DNA of 64,000 nt from Rhodococcus sp. IEGM 1409 (GCF_030056735.1 NZ_JASHKN010000004.1:1-64000); one strand, 5' to 3'. Numbered from the stretch's first letter, positions 17,917-27,005 are shown. A program made the numbers and translations. The notes: generated from the letters alone by a model not told the origin.

Positions 17917-18902
17917 CGAGCTGCGTGCGAGCGGTCGCCCAGATCCTGGAGGAACTGCCATGCATCGGCGACGATGACGTCGAGATCGGTACGCGTGGGC
18001 ATCCAACCCAACTCGGCAATCGCCTTGTCGCTCGATGCGATCAATACGGCCGGATCACCCAGGCGTCGTGACGCGTCTTCGACGTTGATCGGCAGGCCAG
18101 TGACCCGCGCACATGCAGCGATCACCTCACGCACGCTGAAGCCGGCACCACTTCCGAGGTTGTAGATGCGGTGCTCGCCGGGAACCGAGGATTCGAGAGC
18201 CAGGAGATGCGCTTCGGCGAGGTCCAGCACATGGATGTAGTCGCGTACCGCAGTGCCGTCCGGAGTGGGCCAGTCGGTTCCGAAGACCGAGATCTTGTCT
18301 CGCTGTTCGAGGGCGACCTGCAGGACGAGCGGAATCAGGTGGGTTTCGATCACCCGGTTCTCGCCGGCGGACTTGTACGCACCGGCGACGTTGAAGTAGC
18401 GCAGGCTGGTCGCGCCGAGGCCGTGGGCGATCGAGTAGGAGGTGATCGCATGATCGATCGCGAGCTTGGTCGCACCGTACGGATTGGTGGGGCGGGTCGG
18501 AGCAGTCTCCACGATCGGGGACTGCTCCGGCTCGCCGTACGTTGCGGCGGTGGAGGAGAACACGAGCCGCGGAGTGCCGGAGATACGGATCGCCTCGAGC
18601 AACTCGATGGTCGTGACGACGTTTCCGCGCCAGTACTTTTCGGGGTGCAGCACCGATTCGCCCACCAGCGACTGCGCCGCGAAGTGAAGTACGCCGTCGA
18701 AAACCGGGGAACCCGCGCTACCGAGGACCTCGGCGGCCAGGGTCCCCACGTCCCCTTCGATGAATTCGGCACCGGCAGGCACCGCGTCGGCATTTCCGGT
18801 GGAGAGGTCGTCGATGACGACAACTTCGTGTCCACGCTCGAGCAACACAGTGCTGCACACACTGCCGACGTAACCGGCGCCGCCGGTGACCAGGAGTTTC
18901 AT
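17913..18902 (-). CDS. galE: UDP-glucose 4-epimerase
   Basis: A 329-residue short-chain dehydrogenase-fold epimerase that interconverts UDP-glucose and UDP-galactose with bound NAD, supplying UDP-Gal for arabinogalactan. The Rossmann motif [10 protein letters not shown] is at residues 5-14 and the catalytic YxxxK is in [11 protein letters not shown], with a Ser/Thr in [13 protein letters not shown]. It begins eight bases downstream of the ideR stop and is probably co-transcribed; dtxR-galE is a familiar pair in Corynebacteriales. Length is normal. Confidence 0.95.
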   Translation of the reverse strand: MKLLVTGGAGYVGSVCSTVLLERGHEVVVIDDLSTGNADAVPAGAEFIEGDVGTLAAEVLGSAGSPVFDGVLHFAAQSLVGESVLHPEKYWRGNVVTTIELLEAIRISGTPRLVFSSTAATYGEPEQSPIVETAPTRPTNPYGATKLAIDHAITSYSIAHGLGATSLRYFNVAGAYKSAGENRVIETHLIPLVLQVALEQRDKISVFGTDWPTPDGTAVRDYIHVLDLAEAHLLALESSVPGEHRIYNLGSGAGFSVREVIAACARVTGLPINVEDASRRLGDPAVLIASSDKAIAELGWMPTRTDLDVIVADAWQFLQDLGDRSHAAR

Positions 18903-18910
18903 CTACTTCC

Positions 18911-19603
18911 TCAGACCTGCTTGACTTGAACGGCGTGAGCCATTTCCTCGGACAGGTCGAATCCGCTGTGACCCGGCACGATGATGGTCACCGAGCCTGG
19001 ACGGGTTTCGACCGTCACCCTGGCGTCGGGAACGACGCCGGCGTCACGCAGCTGCGCGATCACCTCGGGATCGGACTGCACGTGCTCGGCGAGTCGCCGA
19101 ACGACGACAGCTGTCTGTGCGCCGTGCGGAATATCGGTCAGGCGCACCAATGTCTCGGTGGCGGCAACCGGGCCGTCGAGTCCCAACTGGTCCAACCCCG
19201 GAATCGGGTTGCCGTAGGGCGACGTCGTGGGGTTGTTCAGAACGACGACGAGCCGACGCTCGACCTCCTCGCTCATCACGTGCTCCCAACGGCATGCCTC
19301 GGCATGTACGTCTTCCCATTTGAGACCGATGACGTCCACCAGCAGGCGCTCTGCCAACCGGTGCTTACGCATGACAGAGATCGCGAGATCGCGACCCTTG
19401 TCGGTGAGTTCCAGATGTCGATCGCCGGCGACCATCAGCAAGCCGTCGCGCTCCATGCGCGCAACCGTCTGGCTGACGGTGGGTCCGCTCTGTTCGAGCC
19501 GTTCGGCGATCCGCGCCCGGAGTGGGACTACGCCCTCTTCTTCCAAGTCGTAGATCGTCCGGAGATACATCTCCGTGGTGTCGACTAGATCCTTCACACT
19601 CAA
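18911..19603 (-). CDS. ideR: Iron-dependent repressor IdeR (DtxR family)
   Basis: A 230-residue DtxR/IdeR: N-terminal winged helix (LVDTTEMYLRTIYDLEEEGV, GPTVSQTVARMERDGL), metal and dimerisation domain with MRKHRLAERLL and EDVHAEACRWEHVMSEEVE (metal ligands Met10, Cys102, Glu105, His106 plus His79, Glu83, His98 all appear present), and an SH3-like C-terminal domain. With Fe2+ it represses iron uptake and activates storage genes. A candidate IdeR box occurs elsewhere in this window, before the FecB-type lipoprotein (58336-58354). It faces acuC across 169 bases. Confidence 0.97.
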   Translation of the reverse strand: MSVKDLVDTTEMYLRTIYDLEEEGVVPLRARIAERLEQSGPTVSQTVARMERDGLLMVAGDRHLELTDKGRDLAISVMRKHRLAERLLVDVIGLKWEDVHAEACRWEHVMSEEVERRLVVVLNNPTTSPYGNPIPGLDQLGLDGPVAATETLVRLTDIPHGAQTAVVVRRLAEHVQSDPEVIAQLRDAGVVPDARVTVETRPGSVTIIVPGHSGFDLSEEMAHAVQVKQV

Positions 19604-19772
19604 CCCCTTCGTCAGTTGATCATTCTACCGTTCAGTTCGTGGTTCCGGTGCCGCCTCGATCGCGGCGAGTCCAGCGCATGTCCGAAATAGATTCGAGTCA
19701 CTCGATCTCGGTCTCCGTTGCAGCCACGAGTGTGGTGTGCGGCACGAAACGAGAAGGAAGTAGCGTGATCCC
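19604..19772. promoter_or_regulatory. ideR-acuC divergent intergenic region with palindrome
   Basis: A 169-base gap between two divergent operons. It contains a 13-bp inverted repeat TCGAGT-C-ACTCGA at 19693-19705, roughly 70 bases before the acuC start, a candidate operator of unknown binder. AGAAGGAAG upstream of the acuC ATG may serve as its ribosome site. Confidence 0.4.
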
Positions 19773-21044
19773 ATGACCGCGTCGATCAGATCTGACGGGG
19801 ACCCCGCGGCGTCTCGAGCGAATCGAGTCGTGGTGTGGAGTCCGGAGTACCTGAGCTATCGGTGGAGCGCCGATCACCCGATGAATCCCACCCGTCTGGA
19901 TCTCACGATGGCGCTCTCTCGAAGCCTCGGACTTCTCGAGGGCATCGAGTTTCTCGAACCGAGCGCCGCGTCCGATGCCGACCTCCTCCGAATCCACACA
20001 CCGGCATATCTTGCAGCGGTCAAAGACGCGGGTAACTCTGCGAACAACGGTGTGAGCGGCCAAGATGTTCCCCACGGGCTGGGTACCGAGGACAACCCGG
20101 TCTTCCCGCACATGCACGAAGCAAGTGCGATCCTCGCCGGCGGCTCGCTGGCAGCAGCGCAGGAAATCGCTTCGGGACGTACGCGACGCGCGGTCAGCAT
20201 CGGCGGCGGCATGCACCATGCGATGGCGGATTGGGCTTCGGGATTCTGCGTCTACAACGATGCAGCTGTGGCGATTTCGTGGCTGCTTGACAACGGTTAC
20301 GACCGTATCGCCTACATCGACGTCGACGCGCACCACGGTGACGGTGTGCAGCATGCGTTCCTCGGGGACCCGCGGGTGCTCACGGTATCGCTGCATCAGC
20401 ATCCGGCAACGTTGTGGCCGAACACCGGATGGTCGAGCGAGGTCGGCGACGGCGCGGCCGAAGGTACAGCGGTGAACATCCCGGTGCTTCCCGGAACCGT
20501 CGACGCGTTGTGGCTGCGCGCTTTTCACGCCGTCGTCCCGGGTGCCATTGCAGCCTTCCGTCCGCAGATCATCATCAGTCAGTGCGGAGTGGATTCGCAC
20601 CGCGAGGACCCGCTCGCGGACCTCGCCCTCACCGTCGACGGTCAGCGCGCCGCGTTCCTGGCGATGCGTGACCTCGCCGACCGCTACTCCGAGGGACGAT
20701 GGCTCGCGGTCGGCGGCGGGGGATACGGACTGGTTCGCGTCGTGCCGAGGGCCTGGACCCACCTGATCGCGGCAGCGCTCGATCGCGAGATCGACGTCGA
20801 CACAGCCGTCCCCGAAGACTGGAAGGAATCGACGAAACTGCGTGCGCCGAGCGTCGACCTCCCGCCGACCATGGGTGACGGCGGCGATGTCGCCTACGCG
20901 CCGTGGGACGGTCCGGGTGGTACACCGGAGACAGGTGTCGCCTCGGTGGACCGTGCGCTCACCCGCATCGACTCGGCGATCATCGCGACACGCCGCGCTT
21001 CGTTCCCGCTACTCGGACTCGACCCGGAGGATCCTCGTGACTGA
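19773..21044 (+). CDS. acuC: Histone-deacetylase-family protein AcuC
   Basis: A 423-residue class I/II HDAC-like enzyme, a Zn-dependent hydrolase that removes acetyl groups from protein lysines and reactivates acetyl-CoA synthetase in Bacillus AcuC. Catalytic elements are visible: SIGGGMHHAMADWASGFCVY (tandem His), YIDVDAHHGDGVQ (Zn ligands Asp/His), a second Zn ligand region SQCGVDSHREDPLADL and the late GGGGYGLVRVVPRAW with its Tyr. The 3' end overlaps the start of the acetyltransferase gene by eight bases (GTGACTGA), so writer and eraser are translationally coupled. Confidence 0.94.
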   Translation: MTASIRSDGDPAASRANRVVVWSPEYLSYRWSADHPMNPTRLDLTMALSRSLGLLEGIEFLEPSAASDADLLRIHTPAYLAAVKDAGNSANNGVSGQDVPHGLGTEDNPVFPHMHEASAILAGGSLAAAQEIASGRTRRAVSIGGGMHHAMADWASGFCVYNDAAVAISWLLDNGYDRIAYIDVDAHHGDGVQHAFLGDPRVLTVSLHQHPATLWPNTGWSSEVGDGAAEGTAVNIPVLPGTVDALWLRAFHAVVPGAIAAFRPQIIISQCGVDSHREDPLADLALTVDGQRAAFLAMRDLADRYSEGRWLAVGGGGYGLVRVVPRAWTHLIAAALDREIDVDTAVPEDWKESTKLRAPSVDLPPTMGDGGDVAYAPWDGPGGTPETGVASVDRALTRIDSAIIATRRASFPLLGLDPEDPRD

Positions 21045-23748
21045 ACAGTCCGATACCGAAGCAGCCGGCGCCGGAACGAGCGGTGACGCTCCCGCGACCG
21101 ATCCCGCCCACACCTATCCGCATTCGTGGGTAGTCGACGTCCTCGCCTCCGACGGGGGTGCTGTGGCGCTGCGACCCATCGTCCCCGAGGATGCGGACAA
21201 GCTAGTCGAATTCCACGGCAAACTCTCCGAGCGCACGCGGTACCTGCGGTACTTCGGCCCGTACCCCACGATGTCGGCGCGCGACGTCAAGAATTTCACG
21301 ACCGTCGACCACCACAATCGCGTCGCGTTCGTGATGATGCTCGGCGACGAGATCATCGCGGTGGGCCGATACGAGCGACTCCTCGACGTAGGGGACGGCA
21401 AGTCGGCCGAGGTCGCCTTTGTCGTCGCCGACGCACACCAGGGGCGCGGCCTAGGACCGATCCTGCTCGAATACCTGGCAGCAGCAGCGGCCGAGAACGG
21501 TCTGACGATGTTCGTCGCCGAAGTCCTCTCCGAGAACCGCAACATGGTGACGGTGTTCCGTGAGGCGGGGTACCAGGTGAGTCGCTCGTTCGACGGTGGC
21601 GTGCTGCGACTCGAATTTGCGATCGACCCGACGGAAGCGCTTGTTTCGGTGCGCAATTCGCGGGAGCGGGCAGCTGAAGCGCGCAGCATGGGTAACGTGC
21701 TCAGCCCACGATCGGTGGCCGTGATCGGCGCATCGGCGGACCCTGCCAAGGTAGGAAACGCGGTGTTGACCAACCTGCTGCGCGGCGGATTCACCGGACC
21801 GGTCTACCCCGTCAATGCCGAGCATCGTTCGGTGCACGGGGTGCGGGCGTACCCGACTGTTCGTGACATCCCCGACGACGTCGACCTGGCTGTCGTGGCG
21901 GTTCCTGCGGAATCGATCAATTCGGTACTCGACGACTGCCTCGACAAGGGCGTCAAAGCGCTGGTGGTCGTCTCGTCCGGTTTCAGTGAGAGTGGTCCGG
22001 ACGGGCGCTCGTCCGAACGCAAACTGGTCCACGCGGCCCGTGCACACGGAATGCGCCTCATCGGTCCGAATGCTCTGGGAGTGGCGAACAACGACCCGGC
22101 GATTTCGTTGAATGCGACTCTGGCGCCGGTCTTACCGGTGGCAGGCAACGTGGGCTTCTTCTGTCAGTCCGGCGCGCTCGGTATCGCCATTCTCGACGAG
22201 GCCGCGCGCAGCCGAATCGGATTGTCCGCTTTCGTTTCTGCCGGTAACCGTGCGGATGTCTCGGGCAACGACCTTCTGCAGTACTGGGATTCCGACCAGT
22301 CCACCGAAGTAGTTCTTCTCTACCTGGAGAGCTTCGGCAACCCCCGAAAGTTCTCCCGCATCGCTCGTCGAGTTGCGCGGAAGAAGCCGATCGTCGCGGT
22401 CAAGAGTGGTAGGCACGCGGTTCCACCGGTGCTTGCCGCCACCGGAGTCGAGATCGACGATTCGATCGTCCGCGCCCTCTTCGAACAGGCGGGCGTCATC
22501 CAGGTCGGCTCTATCTCTCAATTGTTCGACTGTGCACTGCTCTTCGGGTATCAGCCGTTGCCGGCCGGTCCACGGCTTGCCGTCATCGGCAACTCGACCG
22601 CGCTCGGTGTCCTTGCTGCGGACGCTGCCCGCAGTGAAGGTTTGCAGGTCAGCGACCCGGTTGATCTTGGTGCACAGGCGAGCCCGGAACTGTTCGCCGC
22701 TGCCGTACGCGATGCGTTGGCGTCGTTCGACGTCGATGCCGTCATCGCCGTCTTCGTTCCCCCCGTTGCCATACCGGTCGAGCCGTTCGCGAAAGCACTC
22801 AAAGACGCGGTGGCAGGCTCGGACAAGCCGATTCTCACGACGTTCCTCGCAGCCGAGGGTGTGCCGGACGTCCTTGCGGTCCGCGACGAAGTCGGCAACC
22901 CGACCCGCGGTTCGGTGCCGTCCTACCCGGGTCCAGAACGTGCCGCGTTGGCGTTGGCGAGGGCTTGGCGTTACGCGGAGTGGCGCAGCAAGCCTGCGTC
23001 GAAGGTTGTCCGCCCCGTAGGTATCGACTCCGAACGAGCCCAGAAGATGGTGGCCGATTGGCTTGAAAACTCTCCTGGCCGTTGGCTTTCGGACGTGGAA
23101 GCGGCAGCTCTACTCGAGTGCTACGGCGTCGCCGTCGTCGAATTCCGTTCGGTCCTGAGCGAAGACGAAGCAGTGGAGGCGGCGGAGGCGGTCGGTTATC
23201 CGGTCGCGGTCAAGGCAACCGGCGAAATGTGGCGTCATCGCCCGGATCTGGGCGGCGTCAGGCTGGATCTGAGTGGACCGGAATCGGTGCGTCTCGCATA
23301 CCGCGACCTTGCGGCCGCGTCCGGTGAACCGCTGCTGCACGTGCAGAAAATGGCGACCAAGGGCATCGGATGTGTAGTCGGTGTCCAGGACGACCCGTCG
23401 TTCGGTTCGCTGATCTCGTTCGGGCTTGCCGGTGTGATCTCGGATCTCCTCGGTGACCGTGCCTATCGCGTGCTGCCACTCACCGAGGACGCTGCAACGG
23501 AATTGATCGACGCACCCAAGGCGGCACCGCTTCTGTCCGGATATCGCAACGCCGTTCCGGTCAACAAGGGTGCGTTGGTGGATCTGGTTCAGCGCATCTC
23601 GGCGCTGGCCGACGACCTTCCGGAAGTCCGCGAACTGGCCTGCGAGCCGGTACTCGCTTCGGCCACGGGAGCGGAGATCACCGATTCACGCGTCCGAATC
23701 GGACCTGAACCGAGCGCAATCGACCTGGGGCCCAGGCGGTTGCGATAG
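21037..23748 (+). CDS. GNAT lysine acetyltransferase fused to degenerate ADP-forming acyl-CoA synthetase
   Basis: A 903-residue protein starting at GTG inside acuC. Order: N-terminal GNAT domain (about 25-200) with the acetyl-CoA loop ADAHQGRGLGPILLEY; CoA-binding Rossmann domain (AVIGASADPAKVGNAVLTNL); ligase-CoA domains (VGFFCQSGALGIAILDE); C-terminal ATP-grasp (YPVAVKATGEMWRHRPDLGG). The synthetase phospho-histidine loop, normally an SHTG motif after KSGR, reads VLAATGVEIDD: the His is replaced by Ala. By analogy with PatZ/Pka, this suggests a protein acetyltransferase with an acetyl-CoA-sensing pseudo-synthetase. The GTG is chosen because it precedes the acidic linker and follows acuC. 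Confidence 0.92.
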   Translation: MTEQSDTEAAGAGTSGDAPATDPAHTYPHSWVVDVLASDGGAVALRPIVPEDADKLVEFHGKLSERTRYLRYFGPYPTMSARDVKNFTTVDHHNRVAFVMMLGDEIIAVGRYERLLDVGDGKSAEVAFVVADAHQGRGLGPILLEYLAAAAAENGLTMFVAEVLSENRNMVTVFREAGYQVSRSFDGGVLRLEFAIDPTEALVSVRNSRERAAEARSMGNVLSPRSVAVIGASADPAKVGNAVLTNLLRGGFTGPVYPVNAEHRSVHGVRAYPTVRDIPDDVDLAVVAVPAESINSVLDDCLDKGVKALVVVSSGFSESGPDGRSSERKLVHAARAHGMRLIGPNALGVANNDPAISLNATLAPVLPVAGNVGFFCQSGALGIAILDEAARSRIGLSAFVSAGNRADVSGNDLLQYWDSDQSTEVVLLYLESFGNPRKFSRIARRVARKKPIVAVKSGRHAVPPVLAATGVEIDDSIVRALFEQAGVIQVGSISQLFDCALLFGYQPLPAGPRLAVIGNSTALGVLAADAARSEGLQVSDPVDLGAQASPELFAAAVRDALASFDVDAVIAVFVPPVAIPVEPFAKALKDAVAGSDKPILTTFLAAEGVPDVLAVRDEVGNPTRGSVPSYPGPERAALALARAWRYAEWRSKPASKVVRPVGIDSERAQKMVADWLENSPGRWLSDVEAAALLECYGVAVVEFRSVLSEDEAVEAAEAVGYPVAVKATGEMWRHRPDLGGVRLDLSGPESVRLAYRDLAAASGEPLLHVQKMATKGIGCVVGVQDDPSFGSLISFGLAGVISDLLGDRAYRVLPLTEDAATELIDAPKAAPLLSGYRNAVPVNKGALVDLVQRISALADDLPEVRELACEPVLASATGAEITDSRVRIGPEPSAIDLGPRRLR

Positions 23749-23766
23749 ATACAGCGGTTGCGATAG
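23736..23766 (+). repeat. 13-bp tandem duplication spanning the stop codon
   Basis: GCGGTTGCGATAG occurs at 23736-23748 and again at 23754-23766 (18-base period). The first copy carries the TAG stop of the acetyltransferase fusion gene; the second lies just after it. Confidence 0.85.
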
Positions 23767-23779
23767 GCGCAGCGAACAA

Positions 23780-23830
23780 CACCGGCCACCGCACATTTCC
23801 CGAGGGGGAGGGAAACAGCGGTGGCCGGTG
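23780..23830. terminator. Two-part hairpin between acyltransferase and sigB
   Basis: Outer arms CACCGGCCACCGC (23780-23792) and GCGGTGGCCGGTG (23818-23830) enclose an inner hairpin TTTCCC...GGGAAA. It lies between convergent genes and is followed by CTTTGTG, so it probably terminates both. Confidence 0.75.
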
Positions 23831-23905
23831 CTTTGTGCGGTGCGTCAACGCGAGTGGTGTGGCGCGCCGACGCACGTGCTGTGTTTGATCACACGGCAGC
23901 GTTGA

Positions 23906-24877
23906 TCAGCTGGCGTATGACCGCAGTTTCTCGGCGCGATCACCGACACGGAGCTTGCCCATGACCTCACGCTCGATCTGACGAACCCGCTCGCGCGAGA
24001 GACCGAAGAGCTTGCCGATCTGATCGAGGGTGCGGGGCTGGCCGTCGTCGAGACCGTAGCGGAGTCGGATGACCTGCTGTTCGCGCTCGTCGAGCGTCCC
24101 GAGCACGCTGCGCACATCGCTGTGGAGCAGACCGGCGATGACGGCGTTCTCAGCCGAGGTCGCCTCGGAATCTTCGATGAAATCGCCCAAGGGCGCTTCT
24201 TCGTCGTTGCCGACAGGCATGTCCAGGCTTACCGGGTCGCGGCTGTGGTCGAGCAGGTCGGCGATCTTGTGCGCCGGGATGCCCGACTCTTCGGCCAACT
24301 CGTCGTCGGTCGCTTCGCGCCCGAGCTGCTGGTGCAGTTCGCGCTTGATGCGGGCGAGCTTGTTGACCTGCTCCACGAGGTGGACTGGGAGCCGGATGGT
24401 GCGGCTCTGATCAGCCATTCCGCGGGTGATCGCCTGACGGATCCACCAGGTGGCGTACGTCGAGAACTTGAAGCCCTTGGCGTAGTCGAACTTCTCCATC
24501 GCACGGATGAGTCCGAGGTTGCCTTCTTGAATGAGATCGAGGAGCGGCATACCGCGGCCGGTGTAGCGCTTGGCCAGCGACACGACGAGTCGCAGGTTCG
24601 CTTCCAGGAGGTGGCTACGCGCCGACTGTCCCTCGCGAACGATCGTTGCGAGATTCCTCTTCTTGACGACTGTCAGGCGCTTTCCCGTGGCAAGTACGTG
24701 GCTGGCGTACAGCCCCGCTTCGATTCGCTTCGCCAGTTCGACCTCGTCTGCTGCTGTCAGCAGTGCGGTACGACCGATCCCGTTCAGGTAGACGCGGACC
24801 AGGTCTGCGGCCGGGCTCTGGGCGTCCAGATCTGCGGCGCTCGGACGAATGCGAGTAGTGGTGCTGGGGCTTGTCAT
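23906..24877 (-). CDS. sigB: Principal-like sigma factor SigB
   Basis: A 323-residue group-2 sigma-70 factor. Region 1.2 ([20 protein letters not shown]), region 2 ([60 protein letters not shown]), region 3 and region 4 ([20 protein letters not shown]) are all present. It lacks the long region 1.1 of SigA. The ATG giving [10 protein letters not shown] follows GGGAGG, a strong ribosome site, so this start is preferred over longer frames. In mycobacteria sigB is driven by stress sigma factors; a matching promoter-like element lies upstream (24914-24941). Confidence 0.96.
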   Translation of the reverse strand: MTSPSTTTRIRPSAADLDAQSPAADLVRVYLNGIGRTALLTAADEVELAKRIEAGLYASHVLATGKRLTVVKKRNLATIVREGQSARSHLLEANLRLVVSLAKRYTGRGMPLLDLIQEGNLGLIRAMEKFDYAKGFKFSTYATWWIRQAITRGMADQSRTIRLPVHLVEQVNKLARIKRELHQQLGREATDDELAEESGIPAHKIADLLDHSRDPVSLDMPVGNDEEAPLGDFIEDSEATSAENAVIAGLLHSDVRSVLGTLDEREQQVIRLRYGLDDGQPRTLDQIGKLFGLSRERVRQIEREVMGKLRVGDRAEKLRSYAS

Positions 24878-24899
24878 GACTTGCCTCCCTATCGGCGGT

Positions 24900-24925
24900 C
24901 TCTCACACAGTTCAACGTGTGAGAG
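24900..24925 (-). promoter_or_regulatory. Inverted repeat in the sigB leader
   Basis: CTCTCACAC (24900-24908) and GTGTGAGAG (24917-24925) form a perfect 9-bp repeat around 8 bases, 23-48 bases upstream of the sigB ATG. It overlaps the proposed -10, so it could be an operator or a 5'-leader hairpin. Confidence 0.55.
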
Positions 24926-24941
24926 TTCCGGGAAAGTTCCC
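24914..24941 (-). promoter_or_regulatory. Candidate ECF (SigE/SigH-type) promoter of sigB
   Basis: On the minus strand GGGAAC (24936-24941) and GTT (24914-24916, context CACGTTGAA) are separated by 19 bases. This fits the GGAAY-N18/19-cGTT pattern of SigH/SigE promoters, known to drive sigB in mycobacteria. Start site expected about 8 bases further on. Confidence 0.5.
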
Positions 24942-25036
24942 GTGCCGATTTCCGCCAAATCGCCGTGACCTGCAGTTATTTCCCAGTCGTCCTGAGAAGT
25001 TGCTGAGAACACAAAAATCTGCAACTCGCCGGGAAC

Positions 25037-26536
25037 TCAATTTGTGACGGGAAGCACCAACCCGTGACGGACCAGCGAAACCAGCAGTGTGACGACGGCC
25101 TCACGTAGTTGGTCGGGGTCTTCGCCGTTCGCAGCGGCGAGAAGTTCTACCAGTTCGTCGACCACCAATCCGTCCGCTCGGAGCCCAGCGAGCAGTGCAG
25201 CACCGAGTTCGTCGATCTCGTGTTGCCAATGCGGTCCGTTGCCGCGGTGTACGCGCGTGACTACTTGCTGCCAGCCCTCGTCACCGGGGAGATAGACGCG
25301 TTCGAGAGCCGTGTCCGGATCGAGGACGAATCGTTCCTCGAGGACGTCGTGTTCACGCAACCAGGCAAGGCGATCGAAGTACGCCGACGACTCGGCCCCG
25401 AGCGGGTCCGAGAAGCCGTGCATGAGGTCCTCGGCCATCAGATCGGTCGGGAAGTCGGTACGCCGGAGGAAGACGAACCCGAATCCGACGCCTTCGACGT
25501 CGGCTTCTTCGAGGTGGTCAAGCCAGGCGTTCGCCCTGGACGCCGTTTCCGGGTCCCGTGGATCCTGCCCGCCGTCCTTGAGCCACGTTCCGACATACAG
25601 AGCCGGATCCGCCACGTCGCGCTGCACGACCCAGGCATCGACGCCGTGCGCCGGCAGCCACGACGCGATCCGCGAACGCCAGTCCTGCCCTTCGATGTGC
25701 ACCCACGAAGCCAACAGTGCTGCCGTGCCGCCGGGGTTCAGGTAGTCGATCGAGCGCGAGATCATCAATTCGCTCGCACCGTCGAGATCGAGTCCGGAAT
25801 CGCGGTACGTGTGATGGACGCGTGCCTCGCCGACGACAAACGGGGGATTGGCAACCACCTGGTCGAAGGTTCGACCCTCGACAGGTTCGAACCAGGACCC
25901 TTGAAGCAGTTCGACGTCGAGTCCGTTGAGCGCCATGGTCGCGGCCGTGAGATCGACCGCGCGTTGATTGATGTCTGTTGCCGTCACCGAATCGGCATAC
26001 GTGTTCGCGTGCAGGGCTTGGATGCCGCATCCCGTGCCGAAGTCGAGCACACTGCCGACCCTCGCGGTGGGCGTGGCCTGCAACAAGGACAGCGATGCAT
26101 GGCCGACACCGAGCACGTGATCGGCCGTGGCCTTCTTCGGGCGGATTCCGCCGTCGAGATCCGAGATCACCCAACGATCGCCGTCGCCGACGTCGATGGG
26201 GCGAAGATCGACCGCGGCCCGCACCAGCGGGTTCTCACTGTCGAAGTTCTCACCTTCGAGCAGACCGGCGTCGACGCACTGCGCTACCGTCAACGGAGCC
26301 AGCGCCGCAGCAACATCGGCCGCGGGGCAGTCATCGGCGAGAAGGAACAGTCTGATGAGAACGCCCAGGTCCCCGTGTCCGAGGCTGGCGCGGCGGACAG
26401 GTACCGGCTCACTACGGCCGAGAGCGGCGTGAACCTCGGGCCCCAATGCGTCGAGCATGGTTCCGGTGTCGAATCGAGTGCGAAGCAGAGCCTCACGCAG
26501 CGCAGGGGTGATGGACAGGAGCGTTTCGCTTCTCAC
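25037..26536 (-). CDS. SAM-dependent methyltransferase with N-terminal DUF7059-like domain
   Basis: A 499-residue protein starting at GTG (VRSETLLSITPALREALL). The N-terminal 130 residues form a helical domain typical of actinobacterial members. A class-I methyltransferase domain follows, with SAM-binding VLDFGTGCGIQALHAN and the catalytic-type NPPF motif (VVANPPFVVGEARVHHTYRD), as in N6-adenine or N5-glutamine methyltransferases. The C-terminal 160 residues are family-specific. The NPPF tetrapeptide argues for a planar amino group as substrate (rRNA base or glutamine), but which is unknown. Continuation upstream of this GTG would be an overlong frame antisense to nothing recognisable. Confidence 0.85.
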   Translation of the reverse strand: MRSETLLSITPALREALLRTRFDTGTMLDALGPEVHAALGRSEPVPVRRASLGHGDLGVLIRLFLLADDCPAADVAAALAPLTVAQCVDAGLLEGENFDSENPLVRAAVDLRPIDVGDGDRWVISDLDGGIRPKKATADHVLGVGHASLSLLQATPTARVGSVLDFGTGCGIQALHANTYADSVTATDINQRAVDLTAATMALNGLDVELLQGSWFEPVEGRTFDQVVANPPFVVGEARVHHTYRDSGLDLDGASELMISRSIDYLNPGGTAALLASWVHIEGQDWRSRIASWLPAHGVDAWVVQRDVADPALYVGTWLKDGGQDPRDPETASRANAWLDHLEEADVEGVGFGFVFLRRTDFPTDLMAEDLMHGFSDPLGAESSAYFDRLAWLREHDVLEERFVLDPDTALERVYLPGDEGWQQVVTRVHRGNGPHWQHEIDELGAALLAGLRADGLVVDELVELLAAANGEDPDQLREAVVTLLVSLVRHGLVLPVTN

Positions 26537-26562
26537 CCGGTCATTCTCGCAGGCGGAACTTG

Positions 26563-26922
26563 TCAGCCTTCGATGGTGTGGTGCGTTGCGGATTCGATCT
26601 CGCCTGCGGTCTTCTTTCGCCCGTCGTATCGACTCGGCTCGTCCTTGGTGCGCGGTGGTCGGTCGTTGGCGATCAGGACGGCGATCCAGGGAAGCGGAAT
26701 GGATGCACCGATGATGAGCATCGAGATCCAGGCGTTGGCCCAGATGCCGTACGCGATCGCCGCGAGGATCAACGCCGGGAACCGGAAGGACATGATGATC
26801 ATGTACTTGCGCACTCGGGCTTTGTGCTGCTCTTCGACGGACTTCTGCGCTTCGGTGATCAGTACGGGATTGTCGGGAGTCCCGGCCTCGTCGGACCTGC
26901 CGAACGCGCCATTTCGTGCCAT
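26563..26922 (-). CDS. DUF3099 membrane protein
   Basis: A 119-residue protein: an N-terminal cytoplasmic segment with the family signature DNPVLITEAQKSVEEQHKAR, then two predicted transmembrane segments (FPALILAAIAYGIWANAW and MLIIGASIPLPWIAVLIAN) and a charged C-terminus. It matches DUF3099, conserved near sigB in actinobacteria (Rv2709-like from memory). Function unknown. It precedes the methyltransferase in the same direction (26-base gap) and diverges from DUF3039 across 83 bases. Confidence 0.85.
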   Translation of the reverse strand: MARNGAFGRSDEAGTPDNPVLITEAQKSVEEQHKARVRKYMIIMSFRFPALILAAIAYGIWANAWISMLIIGASIPLPWIAVLIANDRPPRTKDEPSRYDGRKKTAGEIESATHHTIEG

Positions 26923-27005
26923 GACTCCACTGTTCCACTCTCGGCCGACAATTGCACACGACCCGTGGGTCGCACCGCTGTGACGGAGACGGCATTATTG
27001 GAGGG

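Noticed and set aside
25109..26983. Long open frame on the plus strand opposite the methyltransferase
   Set aside because: It runs antisense to a gene with clear motifs (DFGTGCGIQ, NPPF) and has no recognisable domain. High GC keeps the opposite frame open.
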